From Urinicoccus massiliensis (GTDB lineage Bacteria > Bacillota > Clostridia > Tissierellales > Peptoniphilaceae): a stretch of 64,000 nucleotides of DNA. The stretch covers positions 453,478-517,477 of the forward strand of contig NZ_LT635492.1 in NCBI RefSeq assembly GCF_900120405.1, in the 5' to 3' direction. Below, piece after piece: positions 46,905 through 56,374 of this stretch. Below the pieces are notes generated by a model. That model saw only the letters and a list, made by a program, of their open reading frames with translations, made no database searches and was not told the origin of the DNA. Position 1 is the first letter of the stretch. Each line of letters starts with the position of its first letter. Both the position numbers and the translations under genes were made by a program.

Positions 46905-47040
46905 TTGACATTTAAAAAAAGCTCCTTGATTTTATGTAAGTTTTAGGGGCTGGAAACCTTTACCCCGACCCTTTTTACAGAAAACCACTTTAAGATATTG
47001 ACAATAAAGGAAGGTCCGTCTAATTATGAAAGCTAGTATC

Positions 47041-47132
47041 AATATTTTTTTAACAATTTAGGATCCAGCTTTTTGTCTTTCTCTCCTTCTAGGTAGAATC
47101 AAGAAAGCCAGAAACTTTGTTAAAAAAATATT
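47041..47132. repeat. Inverted repeat / structured intergenic element
   Basis: Arms AATATTTTTTTAACAA (47041-47056) and TTGTTAAAAAAATATT (47117-47132) are perfect 16-bp complements with a 60-base interior. The interior has nested stems CTTTCT (47077-47082) / AGAAAG (47102-47107) and TTCT / AGAA. The outer arms contain TTAACAA/TTGTTAA half-sites. The stretch 46905-47040 between this and the rnf promoter holds no gene that I can support, only a second ATATTGACAAT copy. Confidence 0.6.
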
Positions 47133-47144
47133 TGCCCGCTTTAA

Positions 47145-47178
47145 GAAAAAAGCTTATAACCACTACGATTATAAGCTA
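47145..47178 (-). terminator. Terminator after tRNA-Leu
   Basis: Stem GCTTATAA / TTATAAGC with a 9-base loop, then TTTTTTC on the minus strand, 6 bases past the tRNA CCA end. Confidence 0.85.
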
Positions 47179-47267
<89 letters not shown>

Positions 47268-47268
<1 letters not shown>

Positions 47269-48959
47269 TAATCCTGGTATTCTTTAGGGATGTATGTTTT
47301 CGACAGACGGTGGTAGAGGTCATAGACTGACGGTTCCAAGCTCCTGCGAATTCTCTTGTCCTTTAAAATCGCCCCTTGTTTAAAATAAAGGGGAATATAA
47401 GGGCAATCCCTATAAAATAACTCAGTAATTTTATTATAAAGAGTTTTTTCATCTTCGTCAACACTTCGCAGGGATAATTTTTTTAAATACTGGTCCATTT
47501 CCTGGCTGGAATAAGAACTCAGATTGCTTTGTCCGACCATTCCTGAATATAAAAGACTGGATAGGTCTGGCAAGGGGGTCATCTGCATACCCACCAGGGC
47601 CAGGTCAAAGTTGCCGTCTTTAATTTGCTTTTGAAAGTTGTCCCACTCTTCTTTTTGCTTGGCCGGATCTTTTTCCTTTCGATTGTCTACAGGGAGATAG
47701 TTGCCATAGGCTTCCAGCCCCATTCTTCTTAAGTCATCAATAATCAAATCCACAGTGGCCTTCCGGTTGTAGTTAAAGGAGTTGGTGGTAATGGCAATCC
47801 GCAATTCTCGTCCATCAGGAAAGGTAAAAAACCCCCGCTCATTTTCCTTAAAACCAGCTTTTTTTAGAATATTTCGACCCGTATCCACATTGTAGTAGAT
47901 GGACTGGCTAATATAGTCTGCATACTTGGACTTGGGATGGATGAGGGAGCTGGTTTGAATGGCCTTGCCCAGGCAAAGGGAATCAATAATCCGGGCCTTG
48001 TTGATACTTCTGGCCATGGCCTGTCTCAAGGCCTGACCCTGGCTTCCTTGAAATTTTTCTTGCTTCATATTGATGGCTAAAAATTCCAATTCATTGGTGG
48101 GAAATTCTTCCACCTGAATCCGGCTGGAATTACTTTCTCGATCCCAGTCATAACCGTCGTTCATGGACAGGTCCACCTGGCCTGTTTCCAGGGCATTGGT
48201 TCCCTGGCCCTTGTTTTCCAAAATCTTTCCTTGGACCTTGTCAATATAGGGAGGTTGTCCCCAATAATTTGGATTTTTTTCCAAGGTCCAAGGCTTTAAG
48301 GTGTCTCCAGACATATAACGGAAGGGGCCGGACCCCACCATGGGGAAGTTTTCTTCTTTTAATCGGTCTTCCTGACTTAAGAGGTGGCTGGGAAGAACTG
48401 GAAAGGTCAGCATTTGTAGAACGTTCCGATAGGGCCTGTCAAATTGAAAGTCTACATTTCTTTCGTCAAAGGCCACTGCCCGACAGGAGCCACTTCCTGA
48501 AAAGCTGTTGCAAGAGCCCATGCTGTGACGAATAAGCCCCAGGTAGGGATTGTCTGCCGGCAAGTCCAGGATGGCATTAAAGGTGTCTGACACATCTTGA
48601 GCTGTTAGGGACTGGCCATCATGCCAACGCAGGTCCTTTTTCAGGGTTACTGATAGGGTCAAGCCGTCTTCAGAAAATTCATAGTGCTCGGCCAGGTTGT
48701 TTTTAAAATTTCCAAGAGCGTCCGAAATATACAGGGATTCAAAAATCAACTTGGAAAAGTAAAAATAGTCTGTGTTCTTGGTTAAGAGCGGATTGACTGT
48801 GTCCATATGGGTCAAGGGAAGTTCCAGGGTCCCTCCCGAAACAGGACTAGTTTCAACCAGTTCATCTTCTGAAATTTCTTTAATTTTTATATCTTTACTT
48901 CCTTGGCATGCCGTCAGGCACAAAAGGAATAATAGGCAAACTATAAGGCCCCGTCGCAT
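47268..48959 (-). CDS. Oligopeptide ABC transporter substrate-binding lipoprotein
   Basis: 563 residues. Lipobox CLTAC (Cys18) then a family-5 binding protein (SBP_bac_5) with GGTLELPLTHMDTVNPLLTK, SEDGLTLSVTLKKDLRWHDG and LTAQDVSDTFNAIL near 130, through to YRDCPYIPLYFKQGAIL. It captures peptides (or similar solutes) for an Opp/Dpp permease; no permease or ATPase gene lies nearby, so it is an orphan binding protein. The start overlaps the coaE end; GGGAG precedes it. Its TAG stop shares a base with tRNA-Leu. Confidence 0.88.
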
Positions 48960-49540
48960 AGGCGCTTCAACTCCCTGTCTACTTGTTTTAAGGTGGTGTC
49001 CGGATCATGGCTGTTGTCAATTAAAACATCTGCACGGACTTTTTTGTCTTCTAGGGACATTTGTGCATCAATCTTTTTCTGAGCATAGTCTCGACTGATG
49101 GAATCCCTCTTCATTAAACGCTGGATTTGCTTGTCTTTAGGAAGCCAAACCAGCCATATTTCATCGTAGGAAATATTTTTTTGCTGGTCCAGGGTTTCCA
49201 GTAAAAGGGGCATGTCTACAAAAACCAGGCCCTGCCGGCCTTGGATTTCCCTTTCAATGCTGGAAAAAACCAAGGGGTGCATCAGGTCATCCAGCTTTTT
49301 TCTTTCCTTTTCATTGGAAAAAACCAACCGGCCCAGTTTTTCTCTTTGTAGGACTCCATGGTCCACCAGGCCAGGAAATAAGTCCCCTATCTTTTTTAAA
49401 AGCTGGGGGTTTGTTTGCAAGTCCCGAACAATTTTATCGCTGTCAATAACAGGGTATCCCTTTTCTTGCAAATAGGCCGTAACCAAGGATTTTCCCGAAG
49501 AAATCCCCCCGGTTAATCCAATCACTTTATTTTGCTTCAT
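48941..49540 (-). CDS. coaE: Dephospho-CoA kinase
   Basis: About 199 residues. P-loop IGLTGGISSGKSLVTAYL near the start, the dephospho-CoA contact region KGYPVIDSDKIVRDLQ, FVDMPLLLETLDQ and the lid segment RDSISRDYAQKKIDAQ. It adds phosphate to dephospho-CoA, the last step of CoA synthesis. The start at 49540 lies within the end of polA; the longer reading also begins inside polA. Partly overlaps the next gene, so translation is coupled. Confidence 0.94.
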   Translation of the reverse strand: MKQNKVIGLTGGISSGKSLVTAYLQEKGYPVIDSDKIVRDLQTNPQLLKKIGDLFPGLVDHGVLQREKLGRLVFSNEKERKKLDDLMHPLVFSSIEREIQGRQGLVFVDMPLLLETLDQQKNISYDEIWLVWLPKDKQIQRLMKRDSISRDYAQKKIDAQMSLEDKKVRADVLIDNSHDPDTTLKQVDRELKRLCDGAL

Positions 49541-52160
49541 ACCAACTCTTCCCACTTGAAACATCTACAGATAATGGAATCTCCAGCTTGGCTGCTCCTT
49601 CCATTAGGTCCACTAATTCTTTCTTCACCTTGTCCCTATCTTCTTCCTTGACTTCCAATAAGAGTTCGTCATGGATTTGTAGGATCAACTTGGCCTGGCT
49701 CTTGGAGTCTTTCAAGGCCCGATAGACCTTGATCATGGCAATTTTAATAATATCTGCCGCTGACCCTTGAATGGGGGTGTTTAAGGCAATCCGCTCCCCA
49801 AAGGACCGGATATTGAAGTTCTTGGCACTTAATTCCGGTACATACCGTCTTCGATGGAAGATTGTTTCCACATAACCTTGTTTTTTCCCCAGGGCTATAA
49901 TGTCCTTCATAAACTTTTGGACCCCGCTAAAGTTATCCAGGTAGCGGTCAATATAGTCCTTGGCTTCCTTTCGGGGGATGTTTAAGTCCCTGGATAGGCC
50001 ATAGTCGCTAATTCCATAGACGATGCCGAAGTTTACTGCCTTGGCCTGTCTTCTTTCCAGGTCAGTAATTTCCTCTTGGTCCTTGTGGAAGACTTGGGCT
50101 GCTGTTCTCCTATGAATATCTTGTCCCTGGCGGAAGGCATCCAGCATATGGTCGTCCTTGGAAATATGGGCCAGGATTCGCAATTCAATTTGTGAGTAAT
50201 CGGCGTCTACAAAACAAGACCCTTCCGGAGCCACAAAGGCCTTGCGGATTAAACGCCCTTCCTTGGTTCGAACAGGAATATTTTGTAGGTTTGGATCGTT
50301 ACTGGATATCCGCCCCGTAGCCGTATTGGTTTGTTTAAAGGTGGAATGAATCCGACCATCTTCGCCGATTAAATCCGCCAGACTTTCCAAGTAAGTGGAT
50401 TTCAGCTTGGACAGGGACCGGTAACGCAAGATGTCATCAATAATGGGCCCTTGGCCTTTTAGCTTTTCCAAAACCTCTACTGATGTAGAATAGCCGGTCT
50501 TGGTCTTCTTTATGACAGGCATGCCCATTTTTTCAAACAAGACTTGGCCCAGTTGCTTGGGGGAATTCAAGTTGAAATCCACCCCGGCCTCCTTCTTAAT
50601 GGAGGCTTCCAAGGAATCAATTTCGGTAGAAATTTCTTCATTTATTTCCTTTAAAACTTGGGCATCTACCTGGACTCCTGTTAATTCCATAGAAGCCAAA
50701 ACTTCACATAGGGGCAGCTCAATTTCTTGAAAGAGGCCCAGCATATTGCTTTCTTCCAGTTGTTTCCTTTGGGGCTCCATAAGACGTAAGATTCCTTGGC
50801 AGGTTAAGGAGGCATATTGGTAGAGGTCTTCTTGGTCCAGGTCTTGGAAGCTTTTTTTCTTCTTACCCTTTCCTTGTAGGTCTTCCAGGGAAGCCATTTG
50901 CTCATTAAAATAGTCCTGGTAGAGTCTGGGCATGGAATAATCATTTTGCCCTGGGTCTATTAGGTATTGGGCAATTTCCGGGTCAAAGACAAGATTTTCG
51001 GCCTCTACTTCTTGGTCTAAAAGATAGGTCCAGGCCTCTTTCAAGCCATAGGTATATTTTTTATTTGCTCCCGAAAATAGGGTCCTAAGCTGGTTTTGGT
51101 CTAAGGCCTCTTTAAGAATATAGGTCTTGTCCTCAGCTAGTTTAAAGGCAAAAAGATGGGGCTTGTAGCCATGGTAAACTGGCCCTTCTTGCAGGATGTA
51201 AAAGGCAAAATCCTTGCCCTTGCACTTGGACAGAACCTCTGCTCCATCCAGGACAAGGTAGCCCATGTCCTGGGCCTGGTCTTCCCCTGCCATCCCCTGA
51301 TAGTCCTGGGGAAGTTTTTTTAAGAGGCTGGAAAATTCATACTTACTATAGAGGTCTCTTAGGGCATCATAGTCATACTCTCCAATGGCCAAGTCTTCCA
51401 AGGAAAGATCCAAGGGGACTTGCCGGTAGATGGTTCCCAATTTTTTGGACATATAGGCCTGGGCCTTATAGTCCCTGATTTTTTCGCCCATTTTCCCCTT
51501 AAGTTCTTCTTCATGAGCATAAAGGCCGTCCATGGTCCCGTATTGGTGGAGCAATTTTAAGCCAGTTTTTTCTCCAATGCCAGGAATCCCCGGAATGTTG
51601 TCAGAGCTGTCTCCCATAAGTCCCTTTAGGTCAATCATTTGGTCCGGAGTCAACTGGTATTCTTCTTCCAGACGGGCTAGGTCATATTTTTCTGTTTCGC
51701 TAATGCCCCGCTTGGTTAAGTGGACAGAAGAATTTTCATCCACCAGTTGGAGGTAGTCCCGGTCTCCTGTTAGGTAGACAACCTGATAATCTTGGTCACT
51801 AGCCATCTTGCCCAGGGTCCCGGCAATATCATCTGCCTCGTAAATGGGACTATCCAGGGTTACGATGTGCATGTGGTCCAAAATTTCTCGCACCATGGGC
51901 CATTGTTGGTCCAACTCACTGGGGGTCTTTTGCCGGGTTCCCTTGTAGTCTTCATATTCTTTGTGGCGGAAGGTCTTGCCCTTTTGGTCAAAACAGACAG
52001 CCAAATAATCTGGTTGATAGCTCTCTTTAAAATTTTCCATCATGGAAATAAAACCATAAACGGCGTTGGTGTAGAGACCATTTTTGGTTGTCAAAAGTGG
52101 CAGGGCATAAAAGGCCCTAAAAAACAAACTACTGCCATCAATTAATAGTACTTTTTTCAT
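49527..52160 (-). CDS. polA: DNA polymerase I
   Basis: About 877 residues. 5'-3' flap nuclease domain (LLIDGSSLFFRAFYALP, DDIAGTLG, LKGLMGDSSDNIPGIPG), a proofreading-fold domain (about 300-480) and the polymerase domain with SNDPNLQNIPVR, DYSQIELRILAH, RQAKAVNFGIVYGIS and QIHDELLLEV. In the middle domain the DxE exonuclease pair is missing (DFAFYILQEG at the expected place), so proofreading is probably inactive, as in Bst and Taq. The start at 52160 follows GGGGAGGAAAG; the longer reading lies in the macro-domain gene. It joins Okazaki fragments and fills repair gaps. Confidence 0.96.
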   Translation of the reverse strand: MKKVLLIDGSSLFFRAFYALPLLTTKNGLYTNAVYGFISMMENFKESYQPDYLAVCFDQKGKTFRHKEYEDYKGTRQKTPSELDQQWPMVREILDHMHIVTLDSPIYEADDIAGTLGKMASDQDYQVVYLTGDRDYLQLVDENSSVHLTKRGISETEKYDLARLEEEYQLTPDQMIDLKGLMGDSSDNIPGIPGIGEKTGLKLLHQYGTMDGLYAHEEELKGKMGEKIRDYKAQAYMSKKLGTIYRQVPLDLSLEDLAIGEYDYDALRDLYSKYEFSSLLKKLPQDYQGMAGEDQAQDMGYLVLDGAEVLSKCKGKDFAFYILQEGPVYHGYKPHLFAFKLAEDKTYILKEALDQNQLRTLFSGANKKYTYGLKEAWTYLLDQEVEAENLVFDPEIAQYLIDPGQNDYSMPRLYQDYFNEQMASLEDLQGKGKKKKSFQDLDQEDLYQYASLTCQGILRLMEPQRKQLEESNMLGLFQEIELPLCEVLASMELTGVQVDAQVLKEINEEISTEIDSLEASIKKEAGVDFNLNSPKQLGQVLFEKMGMPVIKKTKTGYSTSVEVLEKLKGQGPIIDDILRYRSLSKLKSTYLESLADLIGEDGRIHSTFKQTNTATGRISSNDPNLQNIPVRTKEGRLIRKAFVAPEGSCFVDADYSQIELRILAHISKDDHMLDAFRQGQDIHRRTAAQVFHKDQEEITDLERRQAKAVNFGIVYGISDYGLSRDLNIPRKEAKDYIDRYLDNFSGVQKFMKDIIALGKKQGYVETIFHRRRYVPELSAKNFNIRSFGERIALNTPIQGSAADIIKIAMIKVYRALKDSKSQAKLILQIHDELLLEVKEEDRDKVKKELVDLMEGAAKLEIPLSVDVSSGKSWYEAK

Positions 52161-52660
52161 CTTTCCTCCCCATCTTTTTGTATTCTTAAGGCCATCTCCT
52201 TCAAGTCCTCTGTAAATAAGACCAGGTAGATGTCCTGGAAATCTTTTTCTGCAGCCTGCAAATTTTCTATGGCTATGGCCATGCACTCTTGGAGGGGATA
52301 GCCATAAACCCCTCCAGAAATCAAGGGAAAGGCCAGAGTTCTCAGACCATATTCCCTGGCCAAGTCCAAGGAGGATTGGTAGGCAGACCTTAAGAGGTCG
52401 GCTTCCTTGTGGAGACCATCCTGGTAAATGGGGCCCACTGTATGGATTACTTTTTTTGCCTTTAACTGGTATCCATCCGTAATCCTGGCCTGGCCAGTTG
52501 GGCAGCCAGCTAATTTTTTACACTCTTCCAAGAGGCCCGGTCCTGCCGCCTTGTGGATGGCCCCATCCACTCCGCCGCCTCCCAAGAGGGATGGATTAGC
52601 CGCGTTGACAATCCCATCTACAGGACACTGGGTAATGTCTCCCTTGACAATATGAAACAT
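52157..52660 (-). CDS. Macro-domain ADP-ribose hydrolase
   Basis: 167 residues that are a whole macro domain: MFHIVKGDITQCPVDGIVNA, ANPSLLGGGGVDGAIHKAAG (ADP-ribose loop) and ISGGVYGYPLQECMAIAIEN (second loop). It matches the YmdB type, O-acetyl-ADP-ribose deacetylase and protein ADP-ribosyl glycohydrolase. It overlaps polA by 4 bases. A TATAAT at 52698-52703 may be the promoter of the macro-polA-coaE-lipoprotein-tRNA run. Confidence 0.93.
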   Translation of the reverse strand: MFHIVKGDITQCPVDGIVNAANPSLLGGGGVDGAIHKAAGPGLLEECKKLAGCPTGQARITDGYQLKAKKVIHTVGPIYQDGLHKEADLLRSAYQSSLDLAREYGLRTLAFPLISGGVYGYPLQECMAIAIENLQAAEKDFQDIYLVLFTEDLKEMALRIQKDGEER

Positions 52661-52743
52661 AGACTCCTCCTTTTATTTACACTTTCTTCTCTTAATCATT
52701 ATAGCAGAAAAGACGGCCAAGTTATATCTTCCCTTAAAGACAA

Positions 52744-52769
52744 AGGGTCCGGAAAATTTCCGAACCCTA
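52744..52769 (-). terminator. Terminator over the hydF stop codon
   Basis: Stem AGGGT-CGGAAA / TTTCCG-ACCCT with one mismatch, closing loop A; the TAG stop codon (52767-52769) overlaps its base. The T run is short, so termination may be partial. Confidence 0.6.
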
Positions 52770-53894
52770 GTAGGCAATGTCATCAAGTATGCCCCTTATC
52801 TTGGCAATAACCAGACCATAATTACTAATGGCCACCCCAGCTTCTTGGGCCTGGTGAATCCTTGCCATGGTCATGGCCCGGTTAAACATGCAAGATCCAC
52901 AGCTGATAACCAGGTCATAGTCCTTTAGATTGTCAGGATAGTCCAGTCCTCGCGCAAAGTCAATTTTGACATCCGGCCCCAGCCTTTCTCTTAATAGCCG
53001 AGGGATTTGAACCCGGCCAATGTCTTCTTCCATGGGGGCATGACTGCAGGCCTCGCTGATTAAAATCCGGGCATCTCCCCCTAAGTCATCCAGCTTCCTG
53101 GCCCCCTCCAAATAGGCTTGGATGTCTCCCTTCATCCGGGCCATCAGGACAGAAAAACTGGTGAGCCTTAAAGAATTTGGAAGTTTCTTTTTCACTTGCG
53201 AAAAAATTTGTGAGTCTGTAACCACTAGGGAAATCTTGTCCCCCAGGTCTTCCAAACTTTTTTCCAGGTCCTGGGGCTGGATGGTCAAAAGCCTACACCC
53301 TAGGTCCAAACCGGCACGAAGGGTCATCACTTGGGGAAGAATCAACCGCCCCTTGGGGGCCTGGATGTCCTGGGGCATGACTAAAAGTAAGAGGTCTCCC
53401 TTTTTTGCCAGACCATCTAATAGGCCCGGCTCTTGGTCCTCCTTCAAGGTCCCGGCAAGGGCTTGCAAAATTTTATCCTTTTCAAAGGGGAGGACTTCTT
53501 CCTTAACCTGGTCTTTTAAATCTTTTTCCAGGGGACCATTGGCCACCAGAAGAATTTTTTTCTTCCGCCTTCTTAAGTCTTGCAGCCAGGACAAGTCTTC
53601 CATTCCCTGGCGCAAAACCACTAGGCAGAGGTCACATTCATCCAGGACCTGGAGGGCCCTTTGGGTTCTCTTTTCCTGGAGGAGGCTGGCATCATAAAGA
53701 CCCGCCGTATCTATAAAGACACAGGGCCCCAGACCCTGTACTTCCATGGCCTTGTAAACAGGGTCTGTTGTGGTTCCAGCCTTGGGGTCAACAATGGAAT
53801 AGTCTTGACCTAGGAGCAGGTTAAACAGAGTAGATTTTCCGGCATTGGCCTGGCCAAAAATGCCAATGTGTTTTTGGTTTCCTCGATTTTCCAT
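52767..53894 (-). CDS. hydF: FeFe-hydrogenase maturation GTPase HydF
   Basis: About 375 residues. GTPase domain with IGIFGQANAGKSTLFNLLLG, the switch GTTTDPVYKAME and the G3-like FIDTAGLYD; then the dimer domain and a C-terminal iron-sulfur domain. The cluster ligands read CSH ... SCGSC, whereas the usual motif is CxH...HCxxC; the second His is Ser here. It serves as scaffold that carries the 2Fe subcluster to the hydrogenase. The ATG at 53894 lies one base after the hydG stop; an upstream TTG is less likely. Confidence 0.93.
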   Translation of the reverse strand: MENRGNQKHIGIFGQANAGKSTLFNLLLGQDYSIVDPKAGTTTDPVYKAMEVQGLGPCVFIDTAGLYDASLLQEKRTQRALQVLDECDLCLVVLRQGMEDLSWLQDLRRRKKKILLVANGPLEKDLKDQVKEEVLPFEKDKILQALAGTLKEDQEPGLLDGLAKKGDLLLLVMPQDIQAPKGRLILPQVMTLRAGLDLGCRLLTIQPQDLEKSLEDLGDKISLVVTDSQIFSQVKKKLPNSLRLTSFSVLMARMKGDIQAYLEGARKLDDLGGDARILISEACSHAPMEEDIGRVQIPRLLRERLGPDVKIDFARGLDYPDNLKDYDLVISCGSCMFNRAMTMARIHQAQEAGVAISNYGLVIAKIRGILDDIAY

Positions 53895-53895
53895 T

Positions 53896-55311
53896 TTAGA
53901 ATCTAAAATCCCTTTGTCCTTGGTCAATTTTTCCCAGATAGGCTTGGGTCAATTCTCTAACTTTTGGATTGGAAATCACATCTAAATTTTCCTCAATGAC
54001 CTTGTTCCCCAATTTTTGTGTTTGGGGATTTGCATAGTCATCCAGGTATTCTCTTAAGGTAATCAGGGCGTTGGGGTGGCAACAATTAATGATTTGTCCC
54101 GACTTCAGAAGACTCATAAAGCGGTCCCCAGTCCGACCCTCCCGGTAACAGGCTGTGCAAAAACTTGGAATGTGTCCTAATTCCAAGAGCCAATGGATAA
54201 CTTCTTCCAGGCTTCTGTGGTCGGATACATCAAATTGGGCAGAGGAGGGGTCTTCCATTTCGTTAATGTAGCCTCCAACAGAGGTTCTAGACCCACCGGA
54301 AATTTGAGAAATTCCCAGCTCCAAGACTTCCCCCCGGACCCTTTTGGATTCCCTGGTGGAGATGATCATGCCCGTATAGGGAACGGTTAAACGGATAATG
54401 GCCACAATTTTTTCAAAAATTTCATCCGGAATGGAGTTGTCAAATTCATCTGGATCAATATCATCTGCCGGGCAAACCCTGGGGACAGAAATGGTGTGGG
54501 GACCACAACCATAAGTGGCTTCCAGGTGTTCAGCATGCATTAAGAGGCCCACTAGGTCATACTTGTAGTTGTTGATGCCAAATAAAACACCAATTCCTAC
54601 ATCATCAATTCCCCCTTCATTGGCCCGGTCCATGGCCTCTGTATGGTAGGCATAGTTGTGTTTGGGTCCCTTGGGATGGAGCTTTTCATAATTGTCCTTG
54701 TGGTAGGTTTCCTGGAAGAGGATGTAGGTTCCTATACCTACCTCCTTGAGTTTTCGATAGGAGTCAATGTCTGTGGCAGCAATATTGACATTGACCCGGC
54801 GGATGGCTCCATTTTTATGCTTGATACTGTAAATGGTTTCAATGCTCTCTAAGATATAGTCCAAGGGGTTGTTCACAGGGTCTTCTCCCGCTTCCAAGGC
54901 CAGGCGTTTGTGGCCCATGTCTTGGAGGGCAATGACTTCTTGCCGGATATCCTCTTGGCTGAGTTTTTTCCTGACAATATTTTTATTTTTAGCATGGTAG
55001 GGGCAATAGACGCAGTGGTTGATGCAATAGTTGGACAGGTAGAGGGGGGCAAAAAGGACAATCCGGTTGCCGTAAAATTTCTTTTTAATGGACCGGGCGA
55101 TGTTTTTCATCTCTTGGGTCACCTGGTCGTCATCGTTTAAAAGCAATATGGCCGCTTCCCTATGGCTAATACCTTGGGCCTTTTTGGCCTTGGCCAAAAT
55201 CTTCTCCACAAGGTCTTTATTGTTTTTATTTTTTTCTGCTTCTTCTAACGTGTCCAGTATTTCTTCGTGGTTAATAAATTCATCCGCATTATGGGATGTT
55301 TTTTTATACAT
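53896..55311 (-). CDS. hydG: FeFe-hydrogenase maturase HydG (radical SAM tyrosine lyase)
   Basis: 471 residues. Radical SAM motif YCINHCVYCPYHAKNK (CxxxCxxC), LALEAGEDPVNNPLDYIL, the Tyr-binding core with HPKGPKHNYAYHTEAMDRA, and the C-terminal auxiliary cluster FCTACYREGRTGDRF...INCC. Both cluster sites are intact. It makes CO and CN from tyrosine as Fe(CO)2CN synthons. GAGGTGAAAC precedes the ATG, overlapping hydE by 8 bases. Confidence 0.97.
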   Translation of the reverse strand: MYKKTSHNADEFINHEEILDTLEEAEKNKNNKDLVEKILAKAKKAQGISHREAAILLLNDDDQVTQEMKNIARSIKKKFYGNRIVLFAPLYLSNYCINHCVYCPYHAKNKNIVRKKLSQEDIRQEVIALQDMGHKRLALEAGEDPVNNPLDYILESIETIYSIKHKNGAIRRVNVNIAATDIDSYRKLKEVGIGTYILFQETYHKDNYEKLHPKGPKHNYAYHTEAMDRANEGGIDDVGIGVLFGINNYKYDLVGLLMHAEHLEATYGCGPHTISVPRVCPADDIDPDEFDNSIPDEIFEKIVAIIRLTVPYTGMIISTRESKRVRGEVLELGISQISGGSRTSVGGYINEMEDPSSAQFDVSDHRSLEEVIHWLLELGHIPSFCTACYREGRTGDRFMSLLKSGQIINCCHPNALITLREYLDDYANPQTQKLGNKVIEENLDVISNPKVRELTQAYLGKIDQGQRDFRF

Positions 55312-56374
55312 GTTTCACCTCAAAATCTCCCCTGGCCATGACCAAGTCATAGCCAATTTTTTCCATGACTTCTTTTAAATCCTTTAAATTTTCCGCCGCC
55401 TCGATATTAAAACAGGCCTTATCCTTGTAAAGGGCGTAGTCCTTGCGATGGTAGGCCGGTGTCAAGTTCGGCATATAGACATTTGCCCCGCCCTGGATGG
55501 CCAGGTCCCTTCCCTGGGGCGATAGGGTATTTAGGGATGTGGTTGCCGGTATGTTGGCATAAGGCAAAAGTAAACGAAGGAGATGAATTAAGAAGACAGT
55601 CAATTCCACTGACCCCGGCTTTTCGCCAGAAAAGGGGGTGTCTTCATGGGGAATATAGGGCCCAATCCCCACCATTTCCGGTTCCAGATCTTGAATGAAG
55701 ACCAGGTCTTCCACAAGATGGTCCAGACTTTGGCCGGGACTCCCAACCATCATCCCAGTACCGGTTTGGTAGCCCAATTCCTTTAAGTCATAAAGACATT
55801 GAATTCTGTTTTCTAAACTCATCTCCTTTGGATGGAGCTTTCGATAGTGTTTTTTATTTTTTGTTTCATGACGCAGTAAAAAACGGTTGGCTCCAGCTTT
55901 TTTTAACTTCTCATAAGATTGGTAGGAACGTTCTCCAATGGACAAGGTCAAGGCCGCTTGAGGATTGATACCCTTGATTTTTCGGACTAGGTCCAGGTAA
56001 AAATCATCGTCTAAAAGGGGGTCTTCCCCTCCTTGTAAGACAAAGGTCTTAAAGCCCATATCCGTTCCCAGCTTCACCGCTTGTAAAACCTCCTCTTGAG
56101 AGAGACGGTAGCGGTGCAAGTTATGATTTCCTCTACGAATTCCACAATAGTAGCAATTATTTTTACAAATATTGCTCAGTTCAATCAAGCCCCGGACATA
56201 AATCTTCCTGTGGAAGACCCTGTCTGTCAAGCTTGATGCTTCCCTTGCAAGGGTTTGCCGAACTTCCTCTCGATGGTCTAGGAGAACTTTTAATTTTTCC
56301 CCGGAGAGCCGATGGTCTTCCAGGAGATCATCCACAATTCCCTCTAGCTTATCGGTCATCTTTTGTGTTTGCAT
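55304..56374 (-). CDS. hydE: FeFe-hydrogenase maturase HydE (radical SAM)
   Basis: 356 residues. Radical SAM motif CKNNCYYCGIRRGNHNLHRY, FVLQGGEDPLLDDDFYLDLV, RFLLRHETKNKKHYRKLHP and TGTGMMVGSPGQSLDHLVED. Works on the HydG product to build the dithiomethylamine-bearing 2Fe subcluster. The ATG at 56374 is kept, but a second ATG at 56359 is as likely; neither has a clear ribosome site, and both overlap the upstream tm1266 gene. Confidence 0.95.
   Translation of the reverse strand: MQTQKMTDKLEGIVDDLLEDHRLSGEKLKVLLDHREEVRQTLAREASSLTDRVFHRKIYVRGLIELSNICKNNCYYCGIRRGNHNLHRYRLSQEEVLQAVKLGTDMGFKTFVLQGGEDPLLDDDFYLDLVRKIKGINPQAALTLSIGERSYQSYEKLKKAGANRFLLRHETKNKKHYRKLHPKEMSLENRIQCLYDLKELGYQTGTGMMVGSPGQSLDHLVEDLVFIQDLEPEMVGIGPYIPHEDTPFSGEKPGSVELTVFLIHLLRLLLPYANIPATTSLNTLSPQGRDLAIQGGANVYMPNLTPAYHRKDYALYKDKACFNIEAAENLKDLKEVMEKIGYDLVMARGDFEVKHV

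Noticed and set aside
46925-46990. Short GGGG...CCCC stem in the rnf upstream region as a riboswitch
   Set aside because: It lies upstream of the predicted rnf promoter, so it would not be in the transcript, and it matches no riboswitch consensus that I can recognise.
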